DNA from: Jeotgalibaca sp052266715
GTDB taxonomy: Bacteria > Bacillota > Bacilli > Lactobacillales > Aerococcaceae
DNA: 64,000 bases
Assembly (NCBI GenBank): GCA_052266715.1
Contig: JBQPRB010000005.1
Direction: 5' to 3' (one strand)
A model generated the notes under the pieces. The model saw nothing but the letters and a program-made list of their open reading frames with translations, was not told where the DNA came from and did no database searches. This document shows positions 43,231 to 52,597 of this stretch, piece by piece (the first letter of the stretch is position 1; each line of letters begins with the position of its first letter). A program made the position numbers and the translations under genes.

Positions 43231-44448
43231 ATGAATAAAACAGAAAATTCCGTATTTTCCAGTGTAAAACGAAAAATTAAGCTGTCAGATTGGAAGCTGA
43301 TTATTCCGTATTTGGTATTATTAGGAACCGGGATCTTAATGGTTTATAGCTCCAGTAGCTACTTCGCCATGAGTCAATTTAATAATTCAGAATATTTTTT
43401 AATCAGACAATTTATATTTTCAGTCGGAAGTTTGCTGGTTGTGTTTCTGGGTTCCACACTATCGAAAAGACTGTTTACCTCGACAAAGTTCTTGGGAACG
43501 AGTCTCGTTGTCATATTTTTTCTACTCCTTTATGTACTATTAAAAGGAATAGCAGTAAATGGCGCGAGTGCTTGGATAGATTTAGGACTTTTTTCCGTCC
43601 AGCCATCCGAACTCCTGAAAATTATTATGGTTTTGTATCTCGCTACCTTCCTCTCAAGAAATGAGGAGAAGTTTGCTGATATACGGTCAGCTGAAGGTAC
43701 AAATATATTTAAAAAGATTTTCGCAGTGGCTAAAAAACCCATTCTAGTTATCGTCACGCTTTTATTTTTAGTTTTAATCCAGCCCGATATGGGTGGGGTC
43801 ATTATAATTGGGGCGATTTGCTTAACGATGCTTTTGATGAGTGGACTTCCATTTTGGATAGGGTTAATGACGTTTGGTGGGGTCATCGCTTTTTACTTAG
43901 CTTTTATTGGATTAATTAAATGGCAAGGCGGCTTGCCATTTCTACCCGGGTATATGATGGACCGCTTCACGGCTTTTCTTGATCCCTTTGCGGATGCTAA
44001 AGATTCTTCCTTCCAGTTAGTAAATTCTTTCTATGCTTTGGCAAGGGGGGGACTATTTGGAGTAGGAATCGGCGAAAGTGTGCAAAAAACAGGCTATCTA
44101 CCCGAATCCTATACAGACTTCATTATTCCAATTATGGCTGAAGAACTGGGATTGATACGGGTATTGTTGGTTCTATTGACTTTCTTTTATCTCGTATTCC
44201 GTATCTTCAAAATTAGTTTAGGAATAAAGGATTCTTTTGGACAATTGGTTTGTATTGGAATGGGGACACTGTTCCTTGTACAGGGTACGATTAATGTCGG
44301 AGGAGCAGTAGGGATTTTACCTTTAACCGGGGTCACGTTTCCTTTCGTAAGCTACGGTGGATCCAGTTTGATTGTTTCTTCTGTTGCTTTGGCCATCGTC
44401 AATAATATATATATTAATGATCGTTTAATACATGCGCGATTGGATTAG
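43231..44448 (+). CDS. ftsW: SEDS peptidoglycan polymerase FtsW
   Basis: A ten-helix membrane glycosyltransferase that polymerises lipid II at the division site with a class B penicillin-binding protein. The SEDS signatures are present: GASAWIDLGLFSVQPSELLKI, a loop with the expected acidic residue (TDFIIPIMAEELGL) and the C-terminal GVTFPFVSYGGSSLI. The 405-residue length and its place after ylaN favour FtsW over RodA. AAAGGGG precedes the ATG, almost touching the ylaN stop. Confidence 0.94.
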   Translation: MNKTENSVFSSVKRKIKLSDWKLIIPYLVLLGTGILMVYSSSSYFAMSQFNNSEYFLIRQFIFSVGSLLVVFLGSTLSKRLFTSTKFLGTSLVVIFFLLLYVLLKGIAVNGASAWIDLGLFSVQPSELLKIIMVLYLATFLSRNEEKFADIRSAEGTNIFKKIFAVAKKPILVIVTLLFLVLIQPDMGGVIIIGAICLTMLLMSGLPFWIGLMTFGGVIAFYLAFIGLIKWQGGLPFLPGYMMDRFTAFLDPFADAKDSSFQLVNSFYALARGGLFGVGIGESVQKTGYLPESYTDFIIPIMAEELGLIRVLLVLLTFFYLVFRIFKISLGIKDSFGQLVCIGMGTLFLVQGTINVGGAVGILPLTGVTFPFVSYGGSSLIVSSVALAIVNNIYINDRLIHARLD

Positions 44449-44459
44449 GATGGTACTAT

Positions 44460-45482
44460 TTGTTTAAGAAATTTTTTTTATTATTTGCTTTGTTGATAAT
44501 GGGGCTGTATTACGTCCCCATTTTGTATAGTGAACGGGAGATAGTATCTGAGCCGATAACTACAAATCCTAATTATGCGACTTCGATGAATGCGGACGAT
44601 ACAGTATACCCGTTGCCCGTCAGTGGCTTCGAACATTATGTGGGACAACCTGTTCAAGCTTATGTAGACCGTCATGGTGATCCTGACAAGGTTTATTCCG
44701 ATGAGGCTGAAGGTAAGAGTTGGTGGACTTACCACTTGGATTTAAGTGAATTTATTCAACTCGAAATTCAGGATGAGGTTATTCAGTCTCTTTTTGTACT
44801 GGGGAGTGATATCCAGACCGGTGCCATTCAGATAGGGATGAATCGCCAAAATGTTTATGATGAGACAGCATTAGGCAATCATTTCGATTTTAAGGCTCAT
44901 GGACAACAATACTCTCTTACATTAAAAAGAGAAGAATGGGAATACTTCCCCTTAGTCCAGTTTGACAATAATAGCTTCGCTGTGTTGTATTTCCATCCAG
45001 AAACTCATGAAATTTATGGCATTCGCTATTTATCTCCGGAGACATTGCTGGGCTTAAATTACTACGAAATTGCGGGCAATGACTCGACGTCAAAGCGTGT
45101 AAGCGCCAATGAATCAAACCACTTGATGGAGCATTATATAAATGCGGTACGCAACGAATTTGAGACTGCTTCTCTTGTTAAATCAGAAGCATTATCCATA
45201 TATGGTCAGGAACTTTTAAAGGAAGAAGGATTAAATTCGCTTACTTTTAAGGGCTTGTCCGAAGAAACGAAGCTAAGAGTAGAAAATGAAGGGAAAACTG
45301 TCGAATTTTTAATCGGTGATGAAATAATTGATCCGGCTATGCGATTTGGATTATTATTTTTGGATGAAACTAACCGACGACTACTTCTCAATTCACGATT
45401 TACCGCTTTTTCAATCACGAAAATAAATGATGATTTAGTGTTGGTATTTGAATCTGGAAAGGTGGGTTCAGATGATTATTAA
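44460..45482 (+). CDS. CAP-associated domain membrane protein with a degenerate CAP domain (YlbC-like)
   Basis: A 340-residue protein with an N-terminal anchor or signal helix (about 4-21), then a CAP-associated domain (about 55-195: YVGQPVQAYVDRHGDPDKVYSD, IQIGMNRQNV). The remaining part aligns loosely with the start of a CAP/SCP domain (HYINAVRNEF), but the His/Glu cavity motifs of active CAP domains are not visible and the part is short. The position between ftsW and ylbF matches ylbC of Bacillus. The start is TTG at 44460; no alternative ATG fits better. It overlaps ylbF. Confidence 0.75.
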   Translation: MFKKFFLLFALLIMGLYYVPILYSEREIVSEPITTNPNYATSMNADDTVYPLPVSGFEHYVGQPVQAYVDRHGDPDKVYSDEAEGKSWWTYHLDLSEFIQLEIQDEVIQSLFVLGSDIQTGAIQIGMNRQNVYDETALGNHFDFKAHGQQYSLTLKREEWEYFPLVQFDNNSFAVLYFHPETHEIYGIRYLSPETLLGLNYYEIAGNDSTSKRVSANESNHLMEHYINAVRNEFETASLVKSEALSIYGQELLKEEGLNSLTFKGLSEETKLRVENEGKTVEFLIGDEIIDPAMRFGLLFLDETNRRLLLNSRFTAFSITKINDDLVLVFESGKVGSDDY

Positions 45483-45924
45483 TGAAGAATTATTTGCCAT
45501 TGAATCGCAATGTGAGCGCATGCTGGCACTTATTAGAAATTCTGTTGCGATGCACACTTTCAAGCTCGCAAAAGAAGCTTTAGAAGACTCCGAGGAAGCG
45601 CAAGAAAAAATAAGGCATTTTAACCATATAAAAACTGAATTTGAAAAAATAGAAGCATACGGATCATATGCGCCGGGATTTAAAGAACTGCGTACTAAAC
45701 TATTTGCATCAAAGCGTGAAATGGACTTGGATGATGTTATCTACAATTACCGCATTGCCGAAAGAGATTTGCAAGTTCAACTGGATTTGATTGCAAAGAA
45801 ACTAGCTACAGCAGTATCTGAAAATATTTTGGTTTCTGCTGGGGATGCTTTTTCATTATCAATGATTGGGTTGCCGGCAGCATGTGAAATTCATTTAGGA
45901 AAGAGGAAAGATATTGAGCTTTGA
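45472..45924 (+). CDS. ylbF: YlbF family protein (RicF-like)
   Basis: A 150-residue helical protein. In Bacillus YlbF (RicF) forms the Y-complex with YmcA and YaaT, which aids RNase Y-dependent mRNA processing, competence and biofilm formation. I start at 45472 (MIINEELFAIES), after AAAGGTGGG, rather than at 45448 inside the preceding gene. It overlaps the previous gene by 11 bp and the next by 11 bp, so the block is compact. The C-terminal part lacks the cysteine pair of some homologues. Confidence 0.85.
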   Translation: MIINEELFAIESQCERMLALIRNSVAMHTFKLAKEALEDSEEAQEKIRHFNHIKTEFEKIEAYGSYAPGFKELRTKLFASKREMDLDDVIYNYRIAERDLQVQLDLIAKKLATAVSENILVSAGDAFSLSMIGLPAACEIHLGKRKDIEL

Positions 45925-46195
45925 AGCAACCAAAAGACAAGGCATCATTATTTGGGTATATACATTGCGTCAATTGAAAAACCTTCGACGTTTTGGCTAT
46001 ATCCATTACGTTTCAAACCGTCTGAAATATATTGTGATGTATGTCGATAAAGATCAGATAGAAGAAAAAATCAAACATTTAAATAGTTTACATTATGTAC
46101 GTAAAGTTGAGAGGTCATATCGACCCGATATTGATATGACATTTTCTGACAGCTTGAGCCAGTTCAAGAAAAAAAATGAGACAGTAGAATCATAA
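45914..46195 (+). CDS. ylbG: YlbG family protein (DUF2129)
   Basis: A 93-residue protein of the YlbG/DUF2129 family, function unknown. Conserved features: KRQGIIIWVYTLRQLKNLRRFGYIHYVS and KHLNSLHYVRKVERSYRPDI. The start is TTG at 45914 with AGAGGA about 8 nt upstream. It lies in the conserved ylbF-ylbG-rsmD-coaD order. Confidence 0.88.
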   Translation: MSFEATKRQGIIIWVYTLRQLKNLRRFGYIHYVSNRLKYIVMYVDKDQIEEKIKHLNSLHYVRKVERSYRPDIDMTFSDSLSQFKKKNETVES

Positions 46196-46208
46196 CGGGG
46201 GAATAGTT

Positions 46209-46781
46209 ATGCGTGTTATAGCAGGTGAATATAAAGGGCGGCCATTGAAGGCTGTGCCAGGTGATAATACACGACCCACAACAGACAAGGTTAAAGAATC
46301 CATTTTTAATATCATTGGCCCCTATTTTGATGGGGGCTATTGTTTTGACATGTTTTCTGGTAGTGGGGGGTTAGCAATCGAGGCAGTATCCCGTGGAATC
46401 GATCATGCTTTACTATCTGAAAAGAATCGAAAAGCAATCCAGATTATTCATGAAAACATTGAAAAGACCAAAGAACCTGAAAAATTTACGGTGATGATAG
46501 GCGATTCCCGGAAAAATTTGGTTCAATTTGCTGAGACGAATCCTGGTATTACATTTAAACTTGTGATTATAGATCCGCCCTATAAAGCAGAAAAAACAGA
46601 AGCAGACATTCAATTATTGTTGGCACACCATTTGATTGATGAGAATACGACTTTGGTATGTGAAATGGATCGTATTAACTCACTTCCTGAAGAAATCGAC
46701 TCCTTCTACAAACGGAAACGGGTTGAATATGGAACGATAGCAATAGAAGTTTTTGAAGGAAAAGAGGAAGGTGTGCAGTAA
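46209..46781 (+). CDS. rsmD: 16S rRNA (guanine966-N2)-methyltransferase
   Basis: Methylates G966 of 16S rRNA using SAM. The Rossmann methyltransferase signature is FDMFSGSGGLAIEAVSRG, and the catalytic motif IV is IDPPYK; the N-terminal RVIAGEYKGRPL and TRPTTDKVKESIFN are the family opening. The 190 residues are normal. Its stop overlaps the coaD start (TAATG). Confidence 0.95.
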   Translation: MRVIAGEYKGRPLKAVPGDNTRPTTDKVKESIFNIIGPYFDGGYCFDMFSGSGGLAIEAVSRGIDHALLSEKNRKAIQIIHENIEKTKEPEKFTVMIGDSRKNLVQFAETNPGITFKLVIIDPPYKAEKTEADIQLLLAHHLIDENTTLVCEMDRINSLPEEIDSFYKRKRVEYGTIAIEVFEGKEEGVQ

Positions 46782-47281
46782 TGGATAAAAAAATAGCAAT
46801 ATTTCCAGGTAGTTTTGATCCTTTAACAAATGGCCATGTAGATCTTTTGACGCGAGCTTCGCGTCTTTTTGATGAAGTGGTTGTGGCTGTGGCTACAAAT
46901 ATTACTAAACAATCACTTTTTAATGGAGAAGAGCGCGTAGCTTTGGCGGAAAAAGTCTTGGCCGACATACCCCATGTCCGGGTTGTACGTCATACAGGTG
47001 GCTTGACGGTTGATATGGCCAAAAAATTAAAAGCAACCGCTCTGATTCGCGGGATTCGCAACGTTAAAGACTTTGAATATGAAGAGAGCATAGCAATGAT
47101 GAATCGGACTCAGTTTCCAGAGTTGGAAACTGTTTTTATTCTGGCTTCGGATCGCTATCGATTCCTGAGTTCCAGTCTAATTAAAGAAGTAGCAATGTTC
47201 GGTGGCGATGTTTCCGAATTATTGCCTCCCGTAGTTAATGCAGCAGTAATTGAAAAGTATGCGGGGCAAAAAAATAAATAA
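46781..47281 (+). CDS. coaD: Phosphopantetheine adenylyltransferase
   Basis: Fourth step of coenzyme A synthesis: adds AMP to 4'-phosphopantetheine. The nucleotidyltransferase motif is FPGSFDPLTNGHVDLL (T-x-G-H) at about 6-21; the second motif SSSLIKEVA near residue 130 and RGIRNVKDFEYE are conserved. The 166-residue length is right. It is coupled to rsmD through a one-base overlap. Confidence 0.97.
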   Translation: MDKKIAIFPGSFDPLTNGHVDLLTRASRLFDEVVVAVATNITKQSLFNGEERVALAEKVLADIPHVRVVRHTGGLTVDMAKKLKATALIRGIRNVKDFEYEESIAMMNRTQFPELETVFILASDRYRFLSSSLIKEVAMFGGDVSELLPPVVNAAVIEKYAGQKNK

Positions 47282-47332
47282 ATATTTTAGTGGTTGCTAT
47301 TCAAGTTTTCACTCAAGGAGATGAATGAGGCA

Positions 47333-48649
47333 TTGAATTATGATGTAATAATTATCGGATGGGGCAAAGCTGGGAAAACATTAGCCAAACAATTTGCAAC
47401 ATCGAGAAAAAAAGTTGCGATTATCGAAAAGACAAAAGCAATGACAGGCGGTACCTGTATAAATATTGCCTGCATTCCTACTAAGGTACTTGCTGTTGAT
47501 TCAGCGACAGGGATATCATTTGACCAAGCTTTCATACGCCGAAATCTTGTTGTTCAAAAGCTCAATGAAACTAACTACGCCAATCTCGCTAATGAAGATA
47601 CTGTTGATATTTATTTTGGTGAAGGTTCATTTAAAAATGATGAAGTAATCGTCGTACGTGGTGGGGACGAAAGTATTGAATTGACTGGAGAACTGGTATT
47701 TATTAACACTGGGGCGCAAAGTATTTTGCCGGACATTGCTGGATTAAAGGACAGCAATTTTGTTTATGATTCAACGCAACTGCAGGAGTTGCCTACAGTG
47801 CCACAGACGTTGGGGATATTGGGTGCTGGGAATATTGGGTTGGAATTTGCTTCCATTTATGCCGGATTTGGATCAGCAGTCACGTTGATTGAGTCCAGTT
47901 CCAAAATCCTGAAGCGGGAAGAGCCTGAGATTCGTGAAGCAATACTGGAAGTGTTGGCGAATCGTGATATTCAACTCTTACTGGAAACCGAAGTTGTCAC
48001 TGTTCACAATGATGATAGTGGTATTCATTTGGAAACAAAAGCCGGCGAAATGTATACTTTTGATGTGTTATTAGTCGCGACTGGTCGTAAACCAAACGTT
48101 GAGGGATTGGGACTAGAAAACACTTCAATTAAACAAACGGAAAACGGCGGTATCTGGACAAATGAATTTCTTCGTACTTCCGTTGATAATGTTTTTGCAT
48201 TAGGAGATGTAAGAGGAGAAGAGCAATTCACCTATGCTTCCCTGGATGATGCGCGTATCATCAACAGCTATCTCTATGGAGACCATGCGTATACTTTGGC
48301 AGAACGAAAAAATTTGCCCTCTAGTGTTTTTATCGAACCGCCTTTCGCTCGTGTCGGTCTAACAGAAGAAGAGGCTATTGAAGCTGGACTTCTGGTGAAG
48401 ACAAATGTCCTGCCAGTGGCTAAAATGCCAAGAGCGCATGTCATAAATGACAAACGCGGTCTTTTCAAAGCCGTCATTGAAGAAGGAAGCAATCGAATCG
48501 TGGGTGCTAGCTTGTTTGGCCAAGAATCACCAGAGATTATCAATATTATCAAACTGGCGATGGATAATGATTTATCGTCAACGGTGCTGAAAAACCAGGT
48601 TTTCACGCATCCAACGATGGCAGAAAACTTGAATGACCTATTTCAATAA
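47333..48649 (+). CDS. RclA/YkgC-like FAD-dependent disulfide oxidoreductase
   Basis: A two-dinucleotide-binding flavoenzyme with FAD motif IIIGWGKAGKTLA (6-18), redox pair C42/C47 in GGTCINIACIPTK, an NAD(P) motif LGAGNIGLEFA and the C-terminal FTHPTMAENL. The G-x-G-K-A-G-K-T-L-A start is close to RclA, a flavoenzyme involved in hypochlorite and copper stress in E. coli, rather than to lipoamide dehydrogenase or glutathione reductase. The start is uncertain: I prefer TTG 47333, 12 nt after AAGGAG; ATG 47321 abuts the box. The length is about 438 residues. It stands 50 bp after coaD. Confidence 0.82.
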   Translation: MNYDVIIIGWGKAGKTLAKQFATSRKKVAIIEKTKAMTGGTCINIACIPTKVLAVDSATGISFDQAFIRRNLVVQKLNETNYANLANEDTVDIYFGEGSFKNDEVIVVRGGDESIELTGELVFINTGAQSILPDIAGLKDSNFVYDSTQLQELPTVPQTLGILGAGNIGLEFASIYAGFGSAVTLIESSSKILKREEPEIREAILEVLANRDIQLLLETEVVTVHNDDSGIHLETKAGEMYTFDVLLVATGRKPNVEGLGLENTSIKQTENGGIWTNEFLRTSVDNVFALGDVRGEEQFTYASLDDARIINSYLYGDHAYTLAERKNLPSSVFIEPPFARVGLTEEEAIEAGLLVKTNVLPVAKMPRAHVINDKRGLFKAVIEEGSNRIVGASLFGQESPEIINIIKLAMDNDLSSTVLKNQVFTHPTMAENLNDLFQ

Positions 48650-48654
48650 CTTGC

Positions 48655-48912
48655 GGTTCTTGGTTATCTGGTGTTGGTGAAGGAAATGCCCTTCGGCCTG
48701 CGTGTTTGCTTGTGTACTGCCGTGGGACCGCCCTGAGCCTGTAGTCTCCGGGCTTGCAAGCCTCAAAGGGACCGTAGACGCTGAAGCATCAACGGTCCCT
48801 ACTTTCGCATTGCATCCTTGACACGGCCACAAGCAACCCTACCGTCCTTCGGGATTTCCGAGAAGAATACCTACCAACACCATAAATAATAGAACCAATA
48901 TTATAGAGCCTG
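48655..48912. repeat. Dispersed GC-rich repeat, copy 2
   Basis: The most complete copy, right after the RclA-like stop codon. It keeps GGTGTTGGT near one end and ACCAACACC near the other. The central hairpin (48766-48800) has lost perfect pairing (GTAGACGC against GCATCAAC), and the loop is TGAA. Near its right end, AATAATAGAACC is followed by a second similar segment (TATTATAGAGCC). A short open frame of 64 codons on the minus strand appears also in copy 1, but this is a by-product of the repeat. Confidence 0.85.
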
Positions 48913-48919
48913 ACTTGCA

Positions 48920-48950
48920 AACCACCCGTAACCGGGTGGTTTTTTGTTTT
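48920..48950 (+). terminator. Terminator after the RclA-like gene
   Basis: AACCACCCG-TAAC-CGGGTGGTT followed by TTTTGTTTTT. Confidence 0.9.
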
Positions 48951-49030
48951 TCCAATTACTTTGAAAATAATTTTGAGCAAAATAAAACTTTTTGCGTTTT
49001 TTTGCTTATATATACATAGGAGGTGAAACA

Positions 49031-49657
49031 GTGGAGAAATATAAAAAATGGCGGGTTCTCATTCTTGCCAGCATAGGTCTTATTCAACTAATCGTTATCA
49101 TATTTATCATATTATCTTCGAATACGAAAGAAACGGAGGAGCCACCCAATTCTTGGTTAATGGAGTCCCAAGTTGAAGTAATGAGTGAGACTTCCTCAGA
49201 GTTAGAGCCGATTTTTTGGGTAGTGGATGTTAAAGGCGCAGTAGTCAAACCTGGTATATATGAAGTCGCTAAAAATATGCGGGTTCAAGATGCCATTGAT
49301 TTGGCTGGTGGTATCTTGCCAGATGCGGAAACACGCCATCTTAATTTTGCCCAGCACCTTATGGACCAAATGCTGATATATGTTCCTTTGAAAGGAGAAG
49401 AGAGTGAAACAGAACCAGCTGATTCAATCCAGATTCCAGGGTCTGAAACAACTGACAATGAAAAAATAAATATAAATACAGCTGATGAAATGGCACTCCA
49501 AACTTTGCCCGGAATAGGGGGAAAGAAAGCCCAGCAAATCATAAGTTATCGTAGTGAAAATGGCTCTTTCACAACAATTGAAGATATCATGAATGTCAGT
49601 GGGATTGGACAAAAAACGTTTGATTCTTTTAAAGAGCTTATATCAGTTAAAAATTAA
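49031..49657 (+). CDS. comEA: Competence protein ComEA (DNA receptor)
   Basis: ComEA binds incoming DNA at the outer face of the membrane during transformation. One membrane helix (about 8-28), a SLBB-type domain (about 60-115, VDVKGAVVKPGIYEV) and a helix-hairpin-helix DNA-binding domain (about 148-208, ININTADEMALQTLPGIGGKKAQQIISYR) are all present. The start is GTG at 49031 with AGGAGGTG; the upstream ATG at 48992 lacks a ribosome site. It heads comEA-comEB-comEC. Confidence 0.94.
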   Translation: MEKYKKWRVLILASIGLIQLIVIIFIILSSNTKETEEPPNSWLMESQVEVMSETSSELEPIFWVVDVKGAVVKPGIYEVAKNMRVQDAIDLAGGILPDAETRHLNFAQHLMDQMLIYVPLKGEESETEPADSIQIPGSETTDNEKININTADEMALQTLPGIGGKKAQQIISYRSENGSFTTIEDIMNVSGIGQKTFDSFKELISVKN

Positions 49658-49742
49658 ATCGGAGCATTCTGGACAAGGATAAAAAAATAGGTGGCATCAC
49701 TTTTTTTATGGTGTATGATGGAATAAAAGGAGTGATGGGTGG

Positions 49743-50270
49743 ATGCAACAAAGAATTCCCTGGAATCAATATTTTATGGCACAAGCAGTTTTATTATCAT
49801 TGAGAAGTACATGTAAACGATTGGAAGTAGGCGCAACAATTGTTCGCGACAAGCGTATTATTGCAGGGGGCTATAATGGTTCTGTGTCTGGGGATGCCCA
49901 TTGTATTGATGAGGGTTGTTATATAGTTGACGGACACTGTTTACGAACCATCCATGCTGAAATGAATGCCATTCTGCAGTGTGCGAAATTCGGGGTTCAG
50001 ACTGAAGGCGCAGAAATCTATGTTACGCATTTCCCGTGTTTGCAATGTATGAAAATGATTCTTCAAGCGGGGATTAAAAAAATCTATTACTTGAGGGATT
50101 ATCATAACCATGAATATGCAATTGCTTTGTTAAATAAAATGAATATTCCTTACGAACAAGTTTCCTTAAATCCTGAATATTTTAAATCCTTAACTGAAAT
50201 GCCTCCAATTGAAGCGGAGGGCACAACCGGATATGACACTTGCTGCCAAGAACATCATCCAAAAGAATAA
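49743..50270 (+). CDS. comEB: ComE operon protein 2, dCMP deaminase family
   Basis: A zinc deaminase of the dCMP/cytidine type in the com locus. The zinc ligands are H71 in HAEMNA and C99/C102 in FPCLQC; GGYNGSVSGDAHC and the extra GCYIVDGHCLRTI cysteine cluster are typical of the dCMP deaminase family with a second metal site. ComEB is not needed for transformation in Bacillus. Length 175 is normal. AGTGATGGGTGG precedes the ATG. Its 3' end overlaps the comEC start. Confidence 0.92.
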   Translation: MQQRIPWNQYFMAQAVLLSLRSTCKRLEVGATIVRDKRIIAGGYNGSVSGDAHCIDEGCYIVDGHCLRTIHAEMNAILQCAKFGVQTEGAEIYVTHFPCLQCMKMILQAGIKKIYYLRDYHNHEYAIALLNKMNIPYEQVSLNPEYFKSLTEMPPIEAEGTTGYDTCCQEHHPKE

Positions 50271-52566
50271 AGGCTATTATTTATTATGCAGTTTAACAGC
50301 CATTTCCCTCATCGTTCTCATTTTGTCTCCTAAAAATGGGTTCGCTTGGGGGATTTTTGGGTTGTTTGTGGCGCGTACTTTTGCCATGCGTTTTCGACCA
50401 CTCTGGTTAAGCACACTCATTATTCTAATCATTACCGGAACTCTAACGGTGTTGAATGAAGTCACAAATCGAACGATTTTAACACCTGCAATAAAAAGTG
50501 GAATTATTCGCATTGATCCCAATGAATATAGAGTGAATGGAAACAGTTTGAGTGGCACCGGGTGGCTATTGGATGAGTCAGTTGCCTTTTACCATCAGAT
50601 GCAAAGTGAAGAGGAACAAGCGTATTGGCTTGATTTAACGATTCCTGTTCATGTACAAGCTCATTTTATTTTGGAAGAACCTGAATCGGCAACAAACCGT
50701 TTTCAATTCGATTATCAGGAATACCTCTACCGAAAGGGTATCCATTGGACCGTAGAAATAGAAAAAATCTCATCGATTACGGCCGACACCGCTTTTAACG
50801 GTTATTTTTCTAAATTTCGAACAGAGTCATTACGTTATCTAAAAAAAGGTTTACCGGATGATAAAACGGCTGATTATATAATGGCAATGTTGTTCAATCA
50901 AACGGATGATATTGAACGCTTAGCAATGACAGCTTACCGAAAGATTGGTATCTTACATATCTTTTCGATATCAGGCATGCACATTCATTTCTTGATTTCA
51001 GCACTGGAGTATGGTCTACTGCGCATCGGAATAACCAGAGAAACGACACGTCCGCTACTACTGGTCACCGTCCTCTGTTATGGCTTTCTAACCGGAGGAG
51101 GTATAGGTGTTTTCCGGGCATTGTTTACACATGCTGTTCTCCTGGTTTCAGGTGTGTTGGGAGAAGAGGTGGATGTAAAGGATGCTTTTGCGTTTGCCAT
51201 CTTATTCGCTTTATGGCAAAACCCTTATCTTGTTTTTAGTATTGCTTTTCAGCTGAGTTATACATTATCGGGATTATTGTATTTTTTGAGTCCAAGATTC
51301 AAGGGGATGAAACGTCATGCCTTTATCAAGGATTTGTTGCTTTCTGTTATGATGACGACAGTATCCGGGCTTTTCCTGAGCTACCATTATTTTGAAATAA
51401 CATGGATAGGGATGTTCGTTAACATTCTTTTCAGTTTCTTTTTTTCCAGTTTGCTCTTCCCCGTCTTTTGGTTATTAGCCATGCTGTCTTTATTGCGTTT
51501 TCCTGTTTCTGTTGTTTCGCTGCTCACACAAAAAGTGGCTTTTCTGTTGGAATATTTGGAAAAATGCTCACAATGGCTTGCAGATGCCAACTGGCTATTG
51601 ATGATAACGGGAAGGCCTGGACTTATCTGGTATCTATTGTTAGGAATCATCATAATCATTTTTTTGACGGCAATTGAGCAGAGAAAATATCAATATACAA
51701 TGACTTTGATCCTGATTGGTGGCTTTACAGGTTTTTACCTACTTCCCCTTATTAATCCAGAAGGGCGCGTTATTATGCTGGATGTGGGACAGGGAGATGC
51801 TATTCTAATTAAAATGCCTTATCGGGAACAAACCGTACTGATTGATACGGGGGGAGTCGTTTCATTCAATAGTGAAGAAGCTGCCTGGAAAATAAGAGAG
51901 AGCAGTGATAAGCATGGTCGGGATTTGGTATCGGCCATCAAAGCTGAAGGGGTTACGCATTTGGACGCGGTATTACTGACCCATAGTGATTCAGATCATA
52001 TTGGCAATCTTGGTTATCTAGCCAATGAGATAAAGATAAATAAATTGTTCATTGCCAGTGGCATGGAAGAAACGGCTACGTTTCAAGCGGAAATGAAAGA
52101 GATTAGAAAATTGCCTCCAATAGTGCCCTTGATTTCCAATAAAACGTTCAGGGTGGATTCACTCATTTTTCAAGTGTTGAATCCCGAAACTAAACGAGCA
52201 GGGGAAAATAATGATTCGTTGGTCTTGTACAGTCGTATTGGCAGTTTAAATTGGCTCTTTACGGGGGACTTGGAAGAAAAGGGGGAGCGTGAGCTGATGA
52301 AACGCTATCCCGCTTTAAAAGTCGATATTTTGAAAGTGGGACACCATGGTAGTATAACATCTACTTCGGAAAGCTTTTTAAAACAAATAAATCCCGAGGT
52401 TGCATTTATTTCTGTGGGGAGAAACAATCGTTATGGCCATCCAACCACAGAAGTAATCAAGCGGTTGGACGAAAATGCAACCAGGATATACCGGACCGAT
52501 TTGAATGGAGCGGTCCATTACATTTTTAAAGGACAAGAAAAATGGATAGATATTATGCTACAATAA
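50233..52566 (+). CDS. comEC: DNA internalisation channel protein ComEC/Rec2
   Basis: A large membrane protein that carries single-stranded DNA across the membrane. An OB-like N-terminal part is followed by the competence domain with many helices (GILHIFSISGMHIHFLISALEYGL is the conserved core), then a soluble metallo-beta-lactamase domain (MLDVGQGDAILI, VLLTHSDSDHIGN, KVGHHGS) that may degrade one strand. I choose ATG 50233 since GGAGG at 50216-50220 lies 12 nt upstream; the frame is open 8 codons further. The 777 residues look intact, so DNA uptake is plausible if the rest of the machinery exists. Confidence 0.92.
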   Translation: MTLAAKNIIQKNKGYYLLCSLTAISLIVLILSPKNGFAWGIFGLFVARTFAMRFRPLWLSTLIILIITGTLTVLNEVTNRTILTPAIKSGIIRIDPNEYRVNGNSLSGTGWLLDESVAFYHQMQSEEEQAYWLDLTIPVHVQAHFILEEPESATNRFQFDYQEYLYRKGIHWTVEIEKISSITADTAFNGYFSKFRTESLRYLKKGLPDDKTADYIMAMLFNQTDDIERLAMTAYRKIGILHIFSISGMHIHFLISALEYGLLRIGITRETTRPLLLVTVLCYGFLTGGGIGVFRALFTHAVLLVSGVLGEEVDVKDAFAFAILFALWQNPYLVFSIAFQLSYTLSGLLYFLSPRFKGMKRHAFIKDLLLSVMMTTVSGLFLSYHYFEITWIGMFVNILFSFFFSSLLFPVFWLLAMLSLLRFPVSVVSLLTQKVAFLLEYLEKCSQWLADANWLLMITGRPGLIWYLLLGIIIIIFLTAIEQRKYQYTMTLILIGGFTGFYLLPLINPEGRVIMLDVGQGDAILIKMPYREQTVLIDTGGVVSFNSEEAAWKIRESSDKHGRDLVSAIKAEGVTHLDAVLLTHSDSDHIGNLGYLANEIKINKLFIASGMEETATFQAEMKEIRKLPPIVPLISNKTFRVDSLIFQVLNPETKRAGENNDSLVLYSRIGSLNWLFTGDLEEKGERELMKRYPALKVDILKVGHHGSITSTSESFLKQINPEVAFISVGRNNRYGHPTTEVIKRLDENATRIYRTDLNGAVHYIFKGQEKWIDIMLQ

Positions 52567-52597
52567 GAGCATTAAAAGACGATTGTGATGTGAAAGA

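Noticed and set aside
48638..48832. 64-codon frame on the minus strand in repeat copy 2
   Set aside because: Same repeat-derived peptide as in copy 1; no ribosome site or conserved start.
48964..48995. AT-rich A-run/T-run boxes before comEA resembling ComK sites
   Set aside because: The region is simply AT-rich, spacing does not fit AAAA-N5-TTTT well, and ComK is not expected in Lactobacillales. A SigX-type com-box is not visible either.
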